A DNA stretch of 54,993 nt from Mycobacterium sp. IS-1496. Lineage in GTDB: Bacteria; Actinomycetota; Actinomycetes; Mycobacteriales; Mycobacteriaceae. Positions within the stretch are counted from its first letter, which is position 1. Each line of letters opens with the position of its first letter. Of this stretch, positions 52,411-54,993 are shown one piece after another. Below the pieces are notes generated by a model that had not been told where the DNA came from, did no database searches, and saw only the letters and a list, made by a program, of their open reading frames with translations. Where the stretch lies: positions 1-54,993 of the forward strand of contig NZ_LQIU01000030.1 in NCBI RefSeq assembly GCF_001499995.1. The letters run 5' to 3'. Both the position numbers and the translations under genes were made by a program.

Positions 52411-54129
52411 TCACTTCTCCTGCCGCAGCGCCTCGCGCACCGTGTCGGCCTTGCTGTCGGGCATCAGCGGCGGGAGCAGCGGGGTGGCGGGGTCGACCAC
52501 CGCCTCGATGACCGTCGGCCGGTCGGCCGAGAACGCCGCCGCCCACGCCTGGTCCGCGGCGGCCGAGTCGGTCACCCGGATACCGTGCAGGCCCAGCAGT
52601 TCGGCGTAGTCGGCGTACGGGAACCGCGGCACGTCCTGCGATGCCGCGAAGCGCGGATTGCCCTCCATCTCGCGCTGTTCCCACGACACCTCGGTGAGGT
52701 CCGCGTTGTGCAGCACCAGCACCACGAACCGCGGATCCGCCCACGACCGCCACCGGTCGGCGATCGTGACGAGCTCGAGCAGCCCGCTCATCTGCATCGC
52801 GCCGTCGCCGACCAGCGCCACCACCGGCCGTTGCGGCGCATCGAGTTTCGCGGCCACCCCGTACGGCAGCGCGCAGCCCATCGAGGCGAGGTACCCGGAC
52901 ACGTGCGCGGGAACACCGGGCGGCAACCGCAGATGCCGGGCGTACCAGTACGTCGACGAGCCGACGTCGACCGCCACCCGCGCGTCGGCGGGCAGGTGCT
53001 CGGACAGGGCCCGCACCACGGCCTCGGGATTGGCGTCGGCGGTCTCGGCGGCGGCCCGGCGCGCGGCCTCGTCGTGCCACTGCTGCCGCCACTGGCGCAC
53101 CTGCTCCTGCCAACCCCGGTCCTCCTTCCGGTCGAGCAGCTCCGCCAACGTCGAAAGTGCCTGGGCCGCTTGCCCGACGACGGGGGCGTCGACGGGGTAC
53201 TTCGCGCCGATCACCCGCGGCTGGATGTCGATCTGCACGGCTTTCGCCTGCCCGGGCGGCGGATAGAACTCCGTCCACGGATCGTTGGAGCCGACGATCA
53301 GCAGGGTGTCGCAGTTCGCCATCAACTCGGCGCTGGCGGTGGTGCCGAGGTGACCCATGACGCCGGTGTGCCACGGTTGGCCCTCGTCGAGCACCGGCTT
53401 GCCCAGCAGCGACGTCGTCACCCCCGCCCCCAGTGTCTCGACGACGCGGGCGATCTCGTCGGCCGCGCCCGCGGCACCGCGGCCCACGAGCAGCGCGACA
53501 CGCTGACCGGCGTTGAGAACCTCTGCGGCAGAGCGGATCTGGTCGTCGGGGGCGGTGACCCGCGCCTGCACGCTGACCGCCGTCGACGGCACCACGCCGT
53601 GGCTGTGTTCGAGGTGTTCGGGCATCTCGGCCTGCTGCACGTCGTGCGGGATGATCAGCGCGGTGGGCGTCGACGTCGCGATCGCCGTGCGCATCGCGTT
53701 GTCGAGCGCCATCAGCGCCTGCTCGGGCGCGAACACCGTCTGCACGTACTGCCCGCACACGTCCTTGAACAGCGCGTGCAGGTCGACCTCCTGCAGGTAG
53801 CCGCTCCCCAGCGCGGTCGACACCACCTGCCCGACGATCGCCACCACGGGCCGCCGGTCGAGTTTCGCGTCGTAGAGGCCGGCCAGCAGATGGATGGCGC
53901 CGGGACCCTGGGTGGCCATGCAGACGCCCACCCGGCCGGTGTACTTGGCGTGTCCGCACGCCATGAACGCCGCGAGTTCCTCGTGCCTGGTCGAGACGAA
54001 TTCCGGTGCACCCGAACGCTGCAACGCCCCCAGCAGGGTGTTCACCCCGTCGCCGGCGTAGCCGAACACCCGGTCGGCGCCCCAGTCGCGCAACCGGGCC
54101 ACCAATGCATCCGCAACCAGATCTGTCAT
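52411..54129 (-). CDS. Thiamine-diphosphate-dependent enzyme (pyruvate oxidase/acetolactate synthase-like)
   Basis: A 572-residue ThDP enzyme with the three-domain layout of the family. The Pyr domain carries catalytic Glu50 (TRHEELAAFMA) and the central domain VALLVGRGAAGA. The PP domain carries the cofactor motif GDGAMQMSGLLELVTIADRW with LHNADL. It resembles PoxB-like oxidases and decarboxylases more than acetolactate synthases, but substrate and oxygen use cannot be read. The ATG at 54129 directly precedes the conserved start (MTDLVADALVARL). The longer in-frame extension is Arg/Gly-rich and looks non-coding. Confidence 0.88.
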   Translation of the reverse strand: MTDLVADALVARLRDWGADRVFGYAGDGVNTLLGALQRSGAPEFVSTRHEELAAFMACGHAKYTGRVGVCMATQGPGAIHLLAGLYDAKLDRRPVVAIVGQVVSTALGSGYLQEVDLHALFKDVCGQYVQTVFAPEQALMALDNAMRTAIATSTPTALIIPHDVQQAEMPEHLEHSHGVVPSTAVSVQARVTAPDDQIRSAAEVLNAGQRVALLVGRGAAGAADEIARVVETLGAGVTTSLLGKPVLDEGQPWHTGVMGHLGTTASAELMANCDTLLIVGSNDPWTEFYPPPGQAKAVQIDIQPRVIGAKYPVDAPVVGQAAQALSTLAELLDRKEDRGWQEQVRQWRQQWHDEAARRAAAETADANPEAVVRALSEHLPADARVAVDVGSSTYWYARHLRLPPGVPAHVSGYLASMGCALPYGVAAKLDAPQRPVVALVGDGAMQMSGLLELVTIADRWRSWADPRFVVLVLHNADLTEVSWEQREMEGNPRFAASQDVPRFPYADYAELLGLHGIRVTDSAAADQAWAAAFSADRPTVIEAVVDPATPLLPPLMPDSKADTVREALRQEK

Positions 54130-54161
54130 GGCCGCGGCATACCCGTCGGGGCGGTGTCCAA

Positions 54162-54920
54162 TCAGCGGTGCCGGATGGCGAGCAGGGCGACGACGAGCGC
54201 GAACGCGGCTCCCATCGACCCGGACACCAGCAGCGGCACGGTCCCGTCGGCACCCCACGCCAGGCCGGCCCACAGCCCGGCCACCAGCACCGCGAAACCG
54301 CTGGCGCCCTGGAACACACCCTGCGCACTGGCCTGGACGTCGGCCCCCACCAGCGACGAGATCCATGCCTTGCCCACCCCGTCGGTGCACGCCGTGAACA
54401 CGCCGTAGACGCCGATCAGCAGCCAGGCCGTGAGGGTGTCGGTGGTCAGCCCCAGCCCGAGGTAGCCGATCGCGAAGAACCCGAGCCCGACCGCGAACAC
54501 CGCGGGTGTGCCGATGCGGTCGGCCAGCGACCCGGCGGGGTAACTCACCGCCGCGTACACGACGTTGTAGCCCACGTAGGCCAGGATGACCTCGACGACG
54601 GAGAAGCCGATCTCGTTGAGCCGCAACAACAACAGCGCATCCGGGAAGTTCACCACTCCGAAGCCGACCAGCAGCGCGGTCACTCTCCAGTAGCGCCCAG
54701 GGAGGTCCCGCACGCGCGAGAACAGGGACGGCCGCACCACCGCCACCGCGGGCGGGGCGGGTTCACGCACCAGGAACACCAGCGCGACGGACAGCACCGC
54801 GGGGATGACCGCCACCCATAGCAGCGGTGCGATCTGATGGTCGAGCAGTTCGTAGGCGGCCAGACCGAGCAACGGGCCCACCACGGCGCCGAGTGTGTCC
54901 ATGGCGCGGTGGAATCCGGC
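54162..54920 (-). pseudogene. MFS transporter truncated by an insertion element
   Basis: The C-terminal part of a major facilitator transporter, about 250 residues from GFHRAMDTLGAVVGPLLG (normally near the fifth helix) through seven or eight helices, including SYPAGSLADRIG, to IRHR. Homology stops abruptly at the Gly-Phe-His codons near 54915, where the sequence changes to an IS30-like end. The first third of the gene is missing from this side. An internal ATG (54902) could start a fragment but would lack essential helices. Confidence 0.72.
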
Positions 54921-54993
54921 GGTTTCAAGCGGTCGATGCAACACCCTTCTGATTGAGGAGTGTTGTGGGTTCGAATCGTGTGTTGCGGTCGAG
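54918..54993 (+). mobile_element. Left end of a probable IS30-family insertion sequence (cut by window edge)
   Basis: The bases GGTTTCAAGCGGTCGATGCA and the following ACACC resemble the IS30 terminal inverted repeat (pattern TTCAA-N2-GGTC-N3-GCAACA). A GAGGAG and a GTG at 54965 follow at the distance expected for an IS30-type transposase start. Only nine codons are visible (VGSNRVLRS), so the transposase is not confirmed. The exact boundary with the MFS gene is uncertain by a few bases. Confidence 0.55.

Noticed and set aside
54968..54977. GGTTCGAATC, like a tRNA T-loop
   Set aside because: No acceptor, D or anticodon arms can be built around it, and it lies within the probable IS30-type end.
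1..54993. CRISPR arrays, rRNA or tRNA genes, prophage
   Set aside because: None seen. The 4TM holin-like gene at 50129-50524 has no phage neighbours, and repeats found are paired palindromes, not spaced arrays.

Overview
The window is GC-rich actinobacterial DNA. Its gene order largely matches, on the opposite strand, the Mycobacterium tuberculosis block from about Rv0984 back to Rv0944. That block is moaB2-pepD-mprBA-rpmF, the AtuA-like/fadE13/accD2/accA2/fadE12/echA7 operon, the VWA/AAA+ pair, purHN-perM, sucCD, uvrD1, chorismate mutase, pgi, SDR and fpg. An MspA-type porin and a cobF gene, absent from M. tuberculosis as I recall, point to a fast-growing Mycolicibacterium. Family names, synteny and literature statements come from memory; no database was searched.

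Layout. 1-5.8 kb: a cut-off MspA-family porin, a 52-residue protein behind a perfect CRP-type palindrome, then moaB2-pepD and the envelope-stress system mprAB with an MprA box, and rpmF. 5.8-15 kb: a membrane protein and a six-gene acyl-CoA dehydrogenase/biotin carboxylase/hydratase operon that looks like a leucine- or terpenoid-type carboxylation pathway. 15-19 kb: a DUF1707 protein and two tandem secreted PE-PPE-domain paralogues that appear to have lost their catalytic Ser and His. 19-24.3 kb: VWA and AAA+ (chelatase-like) proteins, then an ArsR-SulP operon. 24.4-27.4 kb: a receptor Ser/Thr kinase with an LpqN-like outer domain, and a degenerate GGDEF membrane protein. 27.4-32 kb: purH-purN, perM and an Rv0954-like protein (purines and cell division). 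32-36 kb: SfnG-like monooxygenase, an F420-type oxidoreductase behind a perfect KstR box, and a thiolase-like protein. 36-40 kb: sucCD, a LytM peptidase and a repeat-bearing membrane protein. 40-49 kb: uvrD1, chorismate mutase, an acyltransferase, succinic semialdehyde dehydrogenase, pgi and an SDR. 49-55 kb: full-length Fpg, a 4TM protein, cobF, a YihY protein, a ThDP enzyme and an MFS gene cut by what looks like an IS30-type end.

The most interesting element precedes chorismate mutase. It is an apparently leaderless 18-residue leader peptide carrying Phe-Phe-Tyr-Gly-Tyr, followed by overlapping hairpins that read as a classical ribosome-stalling attenuator for Phe/Tyr synthesis. Other regulatory and repeat signals are a KstR box, two CRP-type sites, a TetR-like operator over the carboxylase operon promoter, a promoter element shared by the PE-PPE paralogues, two families of dispersed intergenic palindromes, and a symmetric nested dyad next to fpg.
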